From the NCBI GenBank assembly GCA_902542325.1, contig CACBUE010000002.1:64057-128056 (forward strand): a DNA stretch of 64,000 bases, read 5' to 3'. The notes below the pieces were generated by a model. It did not search any database, was not told the DNA's origin, and saw only the letters and a program-made list of their open reading frames with translations. The stretch comes from an uncultured SAR86 cluster bacterium. GTDB lineage: Bacteria; Pseudomonadota; Gammaproteobacteria; Magnimaribacterales; Magnimaribacteraceae. Position 1 is the first letter of the stretch. Each line of letters begins with the position of its first letter. Below, one piece after another: positions 41,466 through 50,703 of this stretch. The position numbers and the translations under genes are program-made.

Positions 41466-42416
41466 TTATTGGATAGTAAGTTCGAAATTTTCATTTTCCC
41501 TTATCAGGCCAATATAGCCAGCAATAAAATCTTTACCGGAGACTTTATTTTTTCCTTCCATTTGTACTTGCTCTATCAATATCGCTGAAGCATCCTTACA
41601 AAAAACAACCAACTGATCGTCTTTAATGCTGATGTAACCTGGATCAAGATTGATATCTGATTCAAAGCTTTGGGCTCTATGTATCTTAATTCTTTTCTCT
41701 CCTAAAAAAGTATACGTACCATATTTTGAGCTTAAAGCATTTATTTTTCTAATTATCTCTGTGGAAGAATTACCTTGCCAATCGATCTGTAATAATTTTT
41801 TATCAATTTTTGGCGAAAATGTCGCTTTATTTTCATCTTGTGCTTGATGTTTGATAGTTCCAGATTCGAGGTTATCCAGAAAAGGAACTAATTTTTTTTC
41901 ACTAAGCTGGATAAACTTCTCTTCAACTGTAGATAGAGTATCACTTTGTTCAAGTGGACATTCATGCATTTCATAAACCGGTCCTTCATCCAAACCCTGT
42001 GACATTTCCATATAACTTATCCCAATATTTTTGTCTCCTGACATGATTGCATGCTCCATTGGTGAAGCGCCTCTCCATCTAGGCAGAAGGGAAGCATGAA
42101 TATTGACACAACCAAATTTGGGCAGCTCTAATATGTCCTTTGGTAGGAGGAGTCCATATGCAACTACCAGTATCAGATCCGGATCCGTATTTTTTAATTT
42201 ATCAAATACCTCTTTTGTTTTAAGAGATTCTGGTTGATACACATCTATGTCATTGTCTAATGCAGTTTGCTTTACTGGACTCAGATTGATCTTTTTCCCT
42301 CGACCAGATTCTCTATCTGGCTGTGTTAGAACGCTCAAGACCTCATGCTTAGACTGCAAGACAATCTCTAAATGTTTGGCAGCAAAGTCAGGAGTTCCTG
42401 CAAAAATAATTTTCAT
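41466..42416 (-). CDS. fmt: methionyl-tRNA formyltransferase
   Basis: Fmt formylates initiator Met-tRNA. The sequence starts MKIIFAGTPDFAAKHLE and has the catalytic motif CVNIHASLLPRWRGASPMEHAI near residue 105 and the SYMEMSQGLDEGP segment. The C-terminal tRNA-binding domain covers about 205-316. It lies 3 bases after def, the usual pair. Confidence 0.97.
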   Translation of the reverse strand: MKIIFAGTPDFAAKHLEIVLQSKHEVLSVLTQPDRESGRGKKINLSPVKQTALDNDIDVYQPESLKTKEVFDKLKNTDPDLILVVAYGLLLPKDILELPKFGCVNIHASLLPRWRGASPMEHAIMSGDKNIGISYMEMSQGLDEGPVYEMHECPLEQSDTLSTVEEKFIQLSEKKLVPFLDNLESGTIKHQAQDENKATFSPKIDKKLLQIDWQGNSSTEIIRKINALSSKYGTYTFLGEKRIKIHRAQSFESDINLDPGYISIKDDQLVVFCKDASAILIEQVQMEGKNKVSGKDFIAGYIGLIRENENFELTIQ

Positions 42417-42419
42417 GAG

Positions 42420-42923
42420 CTACCCTCCTTTTGCTTTTAAGAGTTTTTTTCTAATCATTTCTCTTTTGATATTAGAGATAAAATCAACCATCATTTTTCC
42501 ATCAAGGTGATCCATTTCATGTTGAATTACTACTGCCAAAAGGTCATTTGCTGAAAGTAATTTTCTCTCTCCATCAATGTCGAGATATGAAATTTCAACT
42601 GAACTAGGCCTTTTAAGTTCTTCATAAAATCCAGGAACGGAGAGGCACCCTTCAGAAAATATTTTTTTATTCGGATCAATAATTTTTTTTATTTCGGGAT
42701 TTATTAATATCAAGGGCTCATCTTTAGACTCACTTATATCCAAGACAATAACTCTTTTGTGAACATTTACCTGAGTAGCTGCTAAACCTATACCCGATCC
42801 TTGATACATAGTCTCTAACATATCTTGGGCCAGTTTCTTAATGGAATCGTCAACTACCTCTACAGTTTTTGCAACTGTGCGTAGACGGGGGTCAGGGAAT
42901 ATAAGTATTTTTAATAATGCCAT
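42420..42923 (-). CDS. def: peptide deformylase
   Basis: Def removes the N-formyl group from nascent proteins. All three motifs are present: GIGLAATQV (near 45), [10 protein letters not shown] (near 89) with the metal Cys, and [12 protein letters not shown] with both metal His residues and the catalytic Glu. Length 167 is normal. It is divergent from purE across 48 bases. Confidence 0.97.
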   Translation of the reverse strand: MALLKILIFPDPRLRTVAKTVEVVDDSIKKLAQDMLETMYQGSGIGLAATQVNVHKRVIVLDISESKDEPLILINPEIKKIIDPNKKIFSEGCLSVPGFYEELKRPSSVEISYLDIDGERKLLSANDLLAVVIQHEMDHLDGKMMVDFISNIKREMIRKKLLKAKGG

Positions 42924-42971
42924 TATTTAATTTAGATATATTAGTATACAATTTTTGTTTTGGAGAAAACT

Positions 42972-43466
42972 GTGATTGTAACTGTATCAATACTAATAGG
43001 GTCTGAATCAGATTTGGACTTGGCAAATAAGTGTTCTGAAACTCTGGATTCACTTTCAATTTCAAATTCAATTCAAGTTCTTTCAGCTCATAGAACCCCA
43101 ACCCTTCTTGAAAGTCACATCAGAGAATGTGAAGCAGGCGGTACTAAAGTTTTTATTGCGATGGCTGGATTGGCGGCGCACTTAGCAGGTGCTGTAGCCT
43201 CTAAAACAGTTCTTCCTGTTATAGGAGTTCCCGGTGACGGGGGTCCTTTAAGTGGCATGGATGCTCTTTTGTCTACCGTACAAATGCCAAAAGGTATTCC
43301 GGTGGCAACGGTCGCAATAGGTTCTGCCGGAGCAATTAACTCCGCATACTTGGCAGCACAAATGTTGGGTATAGAGTCTTCTGAAATACAAGCAGCATTG
43401 TTAAAAGTAAGACAAGACGGAATTGAAGCAATAAAAGAATCAAATAAGAAGCTAGAAAATTCTTAG
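42972..43466 (+). CDS. purE: N5-carboxyaminoimidazole ribonucleotide mutase
   Basis: PurE converts N5-CAIR to CAIR in purine synthesis. The active-site segments are ILIGSESDLDLANK, SAHRTPTLLE and AGLAAHLAGAVA. The track starts at a TTG; a GGAGA five bases before the GTG at 42972 favours that start, giving 164 residues. The loop GVPGDGGPLSGMDALLSTVQMP differs from the enteric GVPVQSKALSG and looks more like delta-proteobacterial enzymes. purK is not adjacent. Confidence 0.92.
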   Translation: MIVTVSILIGSESDLDLANKCSETLDSLSISNSIQVLSAHRTPTLLESHIRECEAGGTKVFIAMAGLAAHLAGAVASKTVLPVIGVPGDGGPLSGMDALLSTVQMPKGIPVATVAIGSAGAINSAYLAAQMLGIESSEIQAALLKVRQDGIEAIKESNKKLENS

Positions 43467-43470
43467 AAAG

Positions 43471-44004
43471 ATGAGCTCTCTTGGCTCTGTTCTTCAACAC
43501 TTAAAGTCCGGAAAACCTATAGCTTATCCGACCGAAGGAGTTTGGGGCTTAGGATGCGATCCTGAAAACCAGGATGCTATTGAAAGCCTATTAAGACTCA
43601 AGGCACGTTCTCATGAAAAGGGATTAATTTTGATTGGTTCAAAATTTGAGCATTTCCTCAACTTTTCTTATGTAGAAGATTACAAGGATAAACTATTATC
43701 TAAATGGCCAGGACCCCATACCTGGTTAGTGCCCTCAAAACCAAACTTGAGTCTACTTATTAAGGGTAATAATGACAAGGTCGCTCTAAGATTAAGCAAT
43801 CATCAGATCGTATGTAATTTATGCGATGCTTTTGGTGGACCAGTTGTTTCGACTTCGGCCAATAAAGAAGGGCAACCTACTTTAAGTGGACCAGATGAGA
43901 TTTTAGAATACTTTCCTGAAGTTAAGGTGTTAAATGGCAAACTAGGCGGCCTTGAAAAACCTTCTACCATTCAAGATGTAGTCACGGATATAATTCTGAG
44001 GTAG
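43471..44004 (+). CDS. tsaC: L-threonylcarbamoyladenylate synthase (TsaC type)
   Basis: TsaC makes threonylcarbamoyl-AMP for the t6A37 modification of tRNA. The 177-residue YrdC-domain protein has GKPIAYPTEGVWGLGCDPEN (about 14-33), SRL-type KARSHEKGLILIG, PGPHTWLVPSK and SGPVVSTSANKEGQP. It lacks the Sua5 C-terminal domain, so it is TsaC rather than Sua5. It lies between purE (4 bases) and aroE (2 bases). Confidence 0.94.
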   Translation: MSSLGSVLQHLKSGKPIAYPTEGVWGLGCDPENQDAIESLLRLKARSHEKGLILIGSKFEHFLNFSYVEDYKDKLLSKWPGPHTWLVPSKPNLSLLIKGNNDKVALRLSNHQIVCNLCDAFGGPVVSTSANKEGQPTLSGPDEILEYFPEVKVLNGKLGGLEKPSTIQDVVTDIILR

Positions 44005-44006
44005 TT

Positions 44007-44822
44007 ATGACAGAATTAAAAAAGTTTGCAGTAATAGGCAGTCCGATCGATCATTCCCTCTCTCCCAAGATACATTCAATTTTTGCAAAAGAATTAGGTA
44101 TAGAAATTACTTACGAAGCAATCAATGTTGAACCGCAGCATTTCGATTCTTCTGTTACTAGACTTTTTGAAGAGGGGTACGCAGGACTGAATGTTACTTT
44201 ACCCTTAAAAGAATTGGCTTTTAAACTTGCCGATGAATTAAGTGATGACTCTAATTTGTCTGGATCAGTCAATACCCTTTGGAAAGAAGAGGGCATTATT
44301 TACGGTGATAGTACAGATGGAAAAGGCCTGATCAGAGACCTTCAAGAAAAGAAAATAAATCTCAAAAATAAGGAGATAGTCATTTTGGGAGCTGGTGGAT
44401 CCGCAAAAGCGATTATTCCAAGCTTGCTTAAAGAAGATCCACAAAGAATAAGTATTGGTAACAGAACGATTTCAAAAGCTGAGGAACTCTTAGAGAGCTT
44501 TTCCTCTTTCAGAGATAGAATGAATCTTTTTCAAATGACCGATAATTTAAATTTTAAGCCTGAAATTCTCATCAATAGTACTTCTGCGGGCATAAAGAAT
44601 CAAAGTCTTGAATTACCTGAGGATATACTGACAAAAGACATGTGCATTTATGACCTGTCTTACTCTTTTGAAGATACTCCTTTTCTAAAGTTAGCGAAGT
44701 CTAAGGGCATAGAAAATTATCATGATGGAATAGGGATGTTAATTCATCAAGCGGCCCTAAGTTTCAAAATCTGGACCGGACAAGTACCTAATTCTAGTAT
44801 AAGTAAAGACGAGCTTTTGTAG
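44007..44822 (+). CDS. aroE: shikimate dehydrogenase
   Basis: AroE reduces 3-dehydroshikimate with NADPH. Motifs: FAVIGSPIDHSLSPKIHSIF at the start, GLNVTLPLKELAF (the catalytic Lys), NTLWKEEG, STDGKG and the NADP-binding VILGAGGSAKAII near 123. Length 271 is normal. It pairs with tsaC as in many gammaproteobacteria. Confidence 0.96.
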   Translation: MTELKKFAVIGSPIDHSLSPKIHSIFAKELGIEITYEAINVEPQHFDSSVTRLFEEGYAGLNVTLPLKELAFKLADELSDDSNLSGSVNTLWKEEGIIYGDSTDGKGLIRDLQEKKINLKNKEIVILGAGGSAKAIIPSLLKEDPQRISIGNRTISKAEELLESFSSFRDRMNLFQMTDNLNFKPEILINSTSAGIKNQSLELPEDILTKDMCIYDLSYSFEDTPFLKLAKSKGIENYHDGIGMLIHQAALSFKIWTGQVPNSSISKDELL

Positions 44823-44946
44823 CATTTTTGTTGTTTAAAAACTTTAAATAAGTTTAGCTTTTAACTATTGTTTGAGGTATCTGATTGGTTTAGAATACGC
44901 TCGCTATTCGGTACGCCCACCTACAAAAATAAATATATAAAATTTA

Positions 44947-46095
44947 ATGGCTTATATTAGAAAAGTTTTCACAGGGTTTATCCTTGTATCGCCTCTCATA
45001 TTTTCATCGCTTATTTTTTCCGAAAGCTCAGATTACAACATGCCGATTGGTGTGACTGAAGTTAGTGAGAGTATCTTTGGTCTCCACATGCTCATATTTT
45101 GGATATGCGTTGTTATCGGAGTAATAGTTTTCTCGATAATGTTCTGGTCTTTATGGAAGTATAGAAAATCTAAAGGAGCAGTTGCTGCAGATTTTGACGA
45201 TAATTTTTGGTTAGAAATAGGATGGACTGTAGCTGCAACCTTAGTTCTTGTCTGGATGGCTGTTCCATCTACTCAGGTAATGGTTGAAGCGTATGATGAT
45301 GCGGAAGGCGAAATAAACATACTTATAACGGGTCATCAGTGGAAATGGCATTATGAATACCTAGAAGATGAGGTCGGTTTTTTCAGCAACTTATCTACTA
45401 GCCAAGAGCAAATAGATGGGGAAGTGCCAAAGGGAGAGTTTTACTTAAGAGAGGTTGATGAACCTCTCGTTATTCCAACCAATACGAGAGTTAGATTTTT
45501 AATTACTGGAAATGATGTTATCCATTCATGGTGGGTACCTGACTTTGCAGTAAAACAAGACGCAATACCTGGTTTTATCAATACAGCTTGGACAAATGTA
45601 CCCGAACCAGGAATTTTTAGAGGGGCCTGCACAGAACTCTGTGGCATTAAACATGCTTTCATGCCTGTAGTGGTAAGGGCTGTAGAAAGAGAAGAATTCG
45701 ATGCATTTATAGCTGAGAAAGTGGCTTTAGCTGAAGAAGAAAGGATGCTTACCTCAAAGGTTTGGACTAAGGATGAGCTAATGGCAAGAGGTGAAAGTTT
45801 TTATGCTACAAACTGCGCAGCCTGCCATCAAGCCAATGGACAAGGCATACCGCCAGTATTTCCTTCTTTAGTGGGCAGCCAAATTACTATGTTTGACAGT
45901 AACAAACACATAGAGATATTAATGGAAGGAGTACAAGGGTCGGCAATGGCAGCCTTTGGGGAATCCTATAGTGAAGTAGATATAGCCTCTGTAATAACTT
46001 ACACAAGACAAGCTTGGTCTAATGGCGAAAAAGGAGATGGTGTTATTGTTACTCCACAAGATATCGTCGCATACAAAAATAGAATTGATTTATAA
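44947..46095 (+). CDS. coxB: cytochrome c oxidase subunit II with fused cytochrome c domain
   Basis: CoxB carries the CuA electron-entry site. After a signal/anchor and two membrane helices, the cupredoxin domain has QWKWHYEY and the CuA ligands in CTELCGIKHAFM (Cys228, Cys232, His236, Met239). The C-terminal extension has a heme c site CAACH at 290-294, making this the caa3-like/coxB-heme variant common in marine proteobacteria. Length 382. It opens the cox operon. Confidence 0.96.
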   Translation: MAYIRKVFTGFILVSPLIFSSLIFSESSDYNMPIGVTEVSESIFGLHMLIFWICVVIGVIVFSIMFWSLWKYRKSKGAVAADFDDNFWLEIGWTVAATLVLVWMAVPSTQVMVEAYDDAEGEINILITGHQWKWHYEYLEDEVGFFSNLSTSQEQIDGEVPKGEFYLREVDEPLVIPTNTRVRFLITGNDVIHSWWVPDFAVKQDAIPGFINTAWTNVPEPGIFRGACTELCGIKHAFMPVVVRAVEREEFDAFIAEKVALAEEERMLTSKVWTKDELMARGESFYATNCAACHQANGQGIPPVFPSLVGSQITMFDSNKHIEILMEGVQGSAMAAFGESYSEVDIASVITYTRQAWSNGEKGDGVIVTPQDIVAYKNRIDL

Positions 46096-46107
46096 AGGAA
46101 ATAAATT

Positions 46108-47694
46108 ATGAGTACAGTAGTAGAATCACACGACCACGGACATCACGGTCCGGCAAAAGGCCTTTCTAGATGGCTTTTTACAACAAATCATAAAGACATA
46201 GGTACTTTGTATTTATGGTTTAGCTTTATTATGCTCTTTATCGGCGGTGCTATGGCAATGGTAATAAGAGCTGAGCTTTTTCAACCAGGACTTCAGATAG
46301 TTCAGCCTGAATTCTTTAATCAGATGACCACTAACCATGGTCTGATAATGGTTTTTGGCGTGATCATGCCAGCTTTTGTAGGACTCGCTAATTGGATGTT
46401 GCCTATGCAGATAGGAGCACCTGATATGGCTTTACCAAGATTAAACAACTTGAGTTTTTGGTTGTTACCAATGGCTTTCGGTATATTAATTTCAACCTTG
46501 TTTATGCCTGAAGGTGGACCCAACTTTGGATGGACTTTCTATGCACCTCTTTCAACAACCTATGCTCCCTCTACTGTTAACTTTTTTATTTTTTCAGTTC
46601 ACATAATGGGAGTGTCATCGATATTAGGCTCTATAAACATCATTACTACTATCTTTAATATGAGAGCGCCTGGAATGACTTTAATGAAAATGCCTCTTTT
46701 TGTTTGGAGTTGGTTAATAACAGCTTATTTGCTAATTGCAGTGATGCCTGTTTTAGCAGGTGTTGTAACCATGATGTTGATGGATATAAATTTTGGTACA
46801 AGTTTCTTCAATGCTGCCGGCGGTGGTGATCCAGTTTTATTTCAACATGTCTTTTGGTTCTTTGGTCATCCAGAAGTCTATATCATGATCTTACCAGCTT
46901 TCGGTATTGTTTCTCATATCATTGAGACCTTCTCTAGAAAGCCAATTTTTGGATATTCTTCTATGGTTTACGCTATGGCTTCAATAGCCATTTTATCTTT
47001 CGTTGTCTGGGCTCACCATATGTTTACAGTCGGTATGCCTCTAGCAGGAGAGTTATTCTTCATGTACTCAACAATGCTAATTGCTATTCCTACCGGTGTG
47101 AAAGTTTTCAATTGGGTTGCAACGATGTTTAGAGGCTCAATTACCTTCGAGACGCCAATGTTATTCTCCATTGCTTTTGTGGCTTTATTTACAATTGGCG
47201 GATTCTCAGGATTAATGCTTGCAATAGTACCTGCAGATTTCCAGTATCATGATACTTACTTTGTGGTAGCGCACTTTCACTATGTGCTAGTGCCGGGAGC
47301 ACTATTTGGAATAATAGCTGCTGCATACTATTGGCTGCCTAAGTGGACAGGAAATATGTACGACGAGACTCTTGGAAAATTACATTTTTGGTTAACATTT
47401 ATATCCGTAAATGTTACTTTCTTCCCAATGCATTTTGTCGGATTAGCTGGAATGCCTAGACGATATCCTGATTATGCACTGCAGTTTGCAGACTTCAATG
47501 CTTTAATAAGCGTTGGTGCCTTTATGTTTGGCTTAACTCAGCTTTTATTCTTATTTATTGTTATTAAAACAATTAGATCAGGCAAACAAGCTAAGCCGGA
47601 GGTTTGGGAAGGTGCAGGAGATTTAGGTCTGGAGTGGACGTTAACTTCACCTCCTCCTTATCACTCGTTTACAATTCAACCGCAAGTAAAATAG
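46108..47694 (+). CDS. coxA: cytochrome c oxidase subunit I
   Basis: CoxA holds heme a and the heme a3-CuB site. This 528-residue, 12-helix protein has QHVFWFFGHPEVYIMILPAFG (CuB His and the crosslinked Tyr), VWAHHMFTVGMP and YHDTYFVVAHFHYVL (heme His residues). It lies 12 bases downstream of coxB. Confidence 0.98.
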   Translation: MSTVVESHDHGHHGPAKGLSRWLFTTNHKDIGTLYLWFSFIMLFIGGAMAMVIRAELFQPGLQIVQPEFFNQMTTNHGLIMVFGVIMPAFVGLANWMLPMQIGAPDMALPRLNNLSFWLLPMAFGILISTLFMPEGGPNFGWTFYAPLSTTYAPSTVNFFIFSVHIMGVSSILGSINIITTIFNMRAPGMTLMKMPLFVWSWLITAYLLIAVMPVLAGVVTMMLMDINFGTSFFNAAGGGDPVLFQHVFWFFGHPEVYIMILPAFGIVSHIIETFSRKPIFGYSSMVYAMASIAILSFVVWAHHMFTVGMPLAGELFFMYSTMLIAIPTGVKVFNWVATMFRGSITFETPMLFSIAFVALFTIGGFSGLMLAIVPADFQYHDTYFVVAHFHYVLVPGALFGIIAAAYYWLPKWTGNMYDETLGKLHFWLTFISVNVTFFPMHFVGLAGMPRRYPDYALQFADFNALISVGAFMFGLTQLLFLFIVIKTIRSGKQAKPEVWEGAGDLGLEWTLTSPPPYHSFTIQPQVK

Positions 47695-47695
47695 T

Positions 47696-48244
47696 TTGGA
47701 AGCAACAAAAACATTACGTAATCTAATAGGTATCGTCGTAGGTATGTTTGCCTTCGGTTGGCTGCTCGTCCCCATGTATGACGTGTTTTGTGAGATTACT
47801 GGATTGAATGGAAAGGTAACTGGCCCGAGTTCTTTGAGTCAAGAATCACTTGCAATCACTGAACAGAGAGAACTCCTAGTTCAGTTTATGACACATAATA
47901 ACGAATCAATGCCTTGGTTCTTTGATTCAGAAAAATCTCAGATGAGGGTCATTACTGGAAATCAATATGAAGCTACTTTTGTTTTCCACAACACAACAGC
48001 AAAAGAGATGGTTGGACAGGTAATTCCTAGTGTTTCACCGGGTAGAGGTGCGGAATATTTCCATAAGACTGAATGTTTTTGTTTTGAGAGACAAGTCTTA
48101 GCTGCAGGAGAAAGAATCGAACTGCCTGTAAGGTTTATAATCGATCCTGCCCTGCCTGAAGAAATTGGATCTCTAAGTCTTGGCTACACACTATTTGATA
48201 TAACAGACAGAGTACAACCGGAAAAAGAAATAGCTAAATTATAA
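47696..48244 (+). CDS. ctaG: cytochrome oxidase copper chaperone Cox11/CtaG
   Basis: CtaG delivers copper to CuB. The protein has one membrane helix (about 11-30, IGIVVGMFAFGWLLVPMYDVFCEITG) and a periplasmic domain with the copper-binding CFCF of KTECFCFERQVL. Length 182 is normal. The start must be TTG, one base after the coxA stop, because the only ATG lies inside the helix; no clear ribosome binding site is seen. Confidence 0.94.
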   Translation: MEATKTLRNLIGIVVGMFAFGWLLVPMYDVFCEITGLNGKVTGPSSLSQESLAITEQRELLVQFMTHNNESMPWFFDSEKSQMRVITGNQYEATFVFHNTTAKEMVGQVIPSVSPGRGAEYFHKTECFCFERQVLAAGERIELPVRFIIDPALPEEIGSLSLGYTLFDITDRVQPEKEIAKL

Positions 48245-48256
48245 AAAGGGGAGATT

Positions 48257-49171
48257 ATGTCACAACAAGCTTATTACGTACCTGAATCTAGCAAGTTACC
48301 TTTTGCGATGGCTATAAGCCTGCTTGTATTCATCATTGGTGCAGCGAAGACAGTTATAGATGCCGGAACTGAATCCAACTCCTACATGATACTGCTTCTT
48401 TCATTCGCGATGATATGGGTAACGATGTATTTTTGGTTTAAACAGACGATTATTGAAAATCAAGCTGGGTTAAATAATCCTATGCTCAAGGATTCATATG
48501 TATATGGAATGGCTTGGTTTATTTTTTCAGAGGTAATGTTCTTCTTTGCTTTCTTCTTTGCTTTGGCTTACATAAGAAATTTTGCCGTTCCATGGTTGGG
48601 AGGCGAAGGAGAAAAGGGTCTTGCGAACATGTTATGGCCAGGATTTGAAGCAAATTGGCCTTTGATGATAACCCCTGATCAGGCAGTATTTGCTGGGCCT
48701 GAGAAGGATATGTCTCTCGCTACTGCATACGCCTCAGGCGGTTTAGGGGGTGTTTTAGGATGGTTACCATTATGGAATACAGTACTTTTATTAACTTCAA
48801 GTCTGACAGTTCATATAGCCCATTTAGGACTTAAAAACGGAAATAGGAAACAATTTAATCTCTGGCTTGGTGCAACTTTAGTTCTTGGCTATGCTTTCGT
48901 AGTAGTACAAGGCATTGAGTATTATGAGGCATATACCCATTACGGATTAACACTTAACACTGGTATTTATGGAACCACGTTCTTCATGCTCACAGGCTTT
49001 CATGGTTTTCACGTATGTCTTGGCGCTATAATTTTGACCATAATGCTTTTTAGGAGTTTGAAAGGACACTTTTCTTCTGATGATCATTTCGGTTTTGAGG
49101 CCGGATCATGGTACTGGCACTTTGTAGACGTTGTTTGGGTTTGCCTAGTCGCTTTTGTATACGTAATGTAA
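48257..49171 (+). CDS. coxC: cytochrome c oxidase subunit III
   Basis: This 304-residue seven-helix protein has MAWFIFSEVMFFFAFFFALAY, TGFHGFHVCLGAIIL and the C-terminal YWHFVDVVWVCLVAFVYV. An inserted loop (about residues 112-160, LGGEGEKGLANMLWPGF onward) makes it longer than the mitochondrial form and is typical of gammaproteobacteria. A GGGGAG ribosome binding site precedes the ATG. Confidence 0.97.
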   Translation: MSQQAYYVPESSKLPFAMAISLLVFIIGAAKTVIDAGTESNSYMILLLSFAMIWVTMYFWFKQTIIENQAGLNNPMLKDSYVYGMAWFIFSEVMFFFAFFFALAYIRNFAVPWLGGEGEKGLANMLWPGFEANWPLMITPDQAVFAGPEKDMSLATAYASGGLGGVLGWLPLWNTVLLLTSSLTVHIAHLGLKNGNRKQFNLWLGATLVLGYAFVVVQGIEYYEAYTHYGLTLNTGIYGTTFFMLTGFHGFHVCLGAIILTIMLFRSLKGHFSSDDHFGFEAGSWYWHFVDVVWVCLVAFVYVM

Positions 49172-49175
49172 AACG

Positions 49176-49373
49176 TTAAACACCAGGCCCAATTTGCCCA
49201 GTAATAAAACCATAAACTAGAGTTATAAATAGAACTACAGCAATAGAAACTCTGACGCCCAAGCTATGAACGGTTCTTTTGGAAGACCCTCCATCTTTTA
49301 TTAGAAAGAAGGCACCTCTAAATAGACTAATAAACATAGCTACGATTAGGAATAATATAAAGTATTTGATCAT
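49176..49373 (-). CDS. DUF2909-type twin-helix protein
   Basis: This 65-residue protein has two membrane helices (about 3-25 and 41-60) separated by a basic loop KDGGSSKRTVHSLG. It is opposite in strand to the cox genes, between coxC and surf1. The position and sequence match DUF2909, which accompanies many gammaproteobacterial cox clusters. Role unknown; it may aid oxidase assembly. Confidence 0.78.
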   Translation of the reverse strand: MIKYFILFLIVAMFISLFRGAFFLIKDGGSSKRTVHSLGVRVSIAVVLFITLVYGFITGQIGPGV

Positions 49374-49415
49374 CTGAGAGGACGTGAATTATACACCTAG
49401 GATGATAAAAAAAAT

Positions 49416-50114
49416 ATGAGTAAATTTAGTCCAGGAAAATTAATGACTGCCTTTGTAGTGTTTTTTTTCCCTATCTTGATCTACTTGGGCTCATGGCAAG
49501 TAATGAGAGGGCTAGAAAAAAAAGACATAGTTAGTCAACATTATGAAAATAAATCTTTACCAGTTATCAGCGAACAAGAAATGACTACATTGAATTCTGA
49601 AAACCTTATTTATAGATCAGTGAGTCTTGAAGGAGAATATCGACCAGAGTCTTATATATTGGACAACAGGCTTTACAGGCAAGAAGCAGGTTATGAGATT
49701 TTTACAGCTTTTGAAACATCTGAAAACAATCTTTTTCTTGTGAACAGAGGATGGGTTTCAAAAGAAGATTTCAATTACGAGGAAGGAACCGAGACATATC
49801 AAGAAAAGGTGTCTATTCAAGGAGTTCTTTCTCCATTCAAGAGATTTGGATTAAATTTAGTTAATCAAACATACCTTGACGACTGGCCCAAGTTAGTCCA
49901 GCAGGTGGATTATGAAACTACAAAAAATGACATAAGTGATTCTATAAATAAATCAGTTATTCAATTATCTGCTGCATCAATCGGCGCCTTTGAGCCAATC
50001 TGGAAGCCAGTTGATTTAAAACCATCCAGACACTTTGGATATGCCCTGCAATGGTTCGGTTTGGCATTGGTTTTAATATGTTCATATTTTTATTATGGAT
50101 ATAAGAAGGATTAA
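49416..50114 (+). CDS. SURF1 family oxidase assembly protein
   Basis: Surf1 helps insert heme a into subunit I. The 232-residue protein has two membrane helices (about 9-27 and 208-228) with the intervening periplasmic domain; conserved pieces are LGSWQVMRGLEKK, LEGEYRPESYILDNR, FLVNRGWV and the C-terminal RHFGYALQWFGLALVL. It is in the cox assembly operon. Confidence 0.92.
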   Translation: MSKFSPGKLMTAFVVFFFPILIYLGSWQVMRGLEKKDIVSQHYENKSLPVISEQEMTTLNSENLIYRSVSLEGEYRPESYILDNRLYRQEAGYEIFTAFETSENNLFLVNRGWVSKEDFNYEEGTETYQEKVSIQGVLSPFKRFGLNLVNQTYLDDWPKLVQQVDYETTKNDISDSINKSVIQLSAASIGAFEPIWKPVDLKPSRHFGYALQWFGLALVLICSYFYYGYKKD

Positions 50115-50116
50115 AT

Positions 50117-50701
50117 ATGATCATTAGCAAACAAAATTCCGGAAGAATAGTTGCATCTTTAATTTTTCTTACACCTATTATTGTTCTTTTTGCCAGTTCA
50201 GCTTTGTTCTACAGTGGATATTCTCCTCAAGGCACTATCAATAAAGGTACATTACTTGATGATCCCATTCAGTTAAGTGGGCTAAAGCTTGATGTTGATT
50301 CAGGTCCTTTGAAAGATGAGTTTCCGGGGAAATGGTCAATCGTACAATTTGTTTCAGGAGACTGTTTAGAAAAATGTTGGGATACGCTGTATTCTTCGAG
50401 ACAAATTAACATAAGACTTGCTAAGAATAGCGATAGAGTTGTCAGATATCTTATAAATGTAGATACCAATAATTTGTCCAGCCAATCTATTGAAAAGATT
50501 TCTGAAGAATATCCTTCACTATTTATCGGAACAATTCAGTCAGAGCTGTTACCTTTGTCGGTTTCAGAAAAATTACAAGACTCTCCTTATGTCTTATTTG
50601 ATCCTTTAGGGAATGGGATATTAATTTATGACTCCACTTTGCCCAGTGGCGAATTATTAGAAGATATTAAGAAAGTCCTTCAAAACTCAAAAATAGGATA
50701 A
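50117..50701 (+). CDS. cox-cluster membrane-anchored thioredoxin-fold-like protein
   Basis: The 194-residue protein has one N-terminal helix (about 10-31) and a periplasmic domain in which KWSIVQFVSGDCLEKCWDTLYSSRQINIRL recalls the Sco/thioredoxin fold with a C-x3-C pair. Similar genes sit between surf1 and ctaA in many gammaproteobacteria. The C-x3-C hints at a redox or copper role; not established. Confidence 0.72.
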   Translation: MIISKQNSGRIVASLIFLTPIIVLFASSALFYSGYSPQGTINKGTLLDDPIQLSGLKLDVDSGPLKDEFPGKWSIVQFVSGDCLEKCWDTLYSSRQINIRLAKNSDRVVRYLINVDTNNLSSQSIEKISEEYPSLFIGTIQSELLPLSVSEKLQDSPYVLFDPLGNGILIYDSTLPSGELLEDIKKVLQNSKIG

Positions 50702-50703
50702 CA

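Noticed and set aside
42892-43101. Minus-strand 69-residue ORF opposite purE
   Set aside because: It overlaps def and purE, has no recognisable features and lies antisense to strong coding sequence.
44823-44946. Possible tRNA or small RNA in the aroE-coxB gap
   Set aside because: No T-loop GTTCRANNC with matching acceptor stem was found; it more likely holds the coxB promoter (a weak TTGTTT-N17-TAGAAT).
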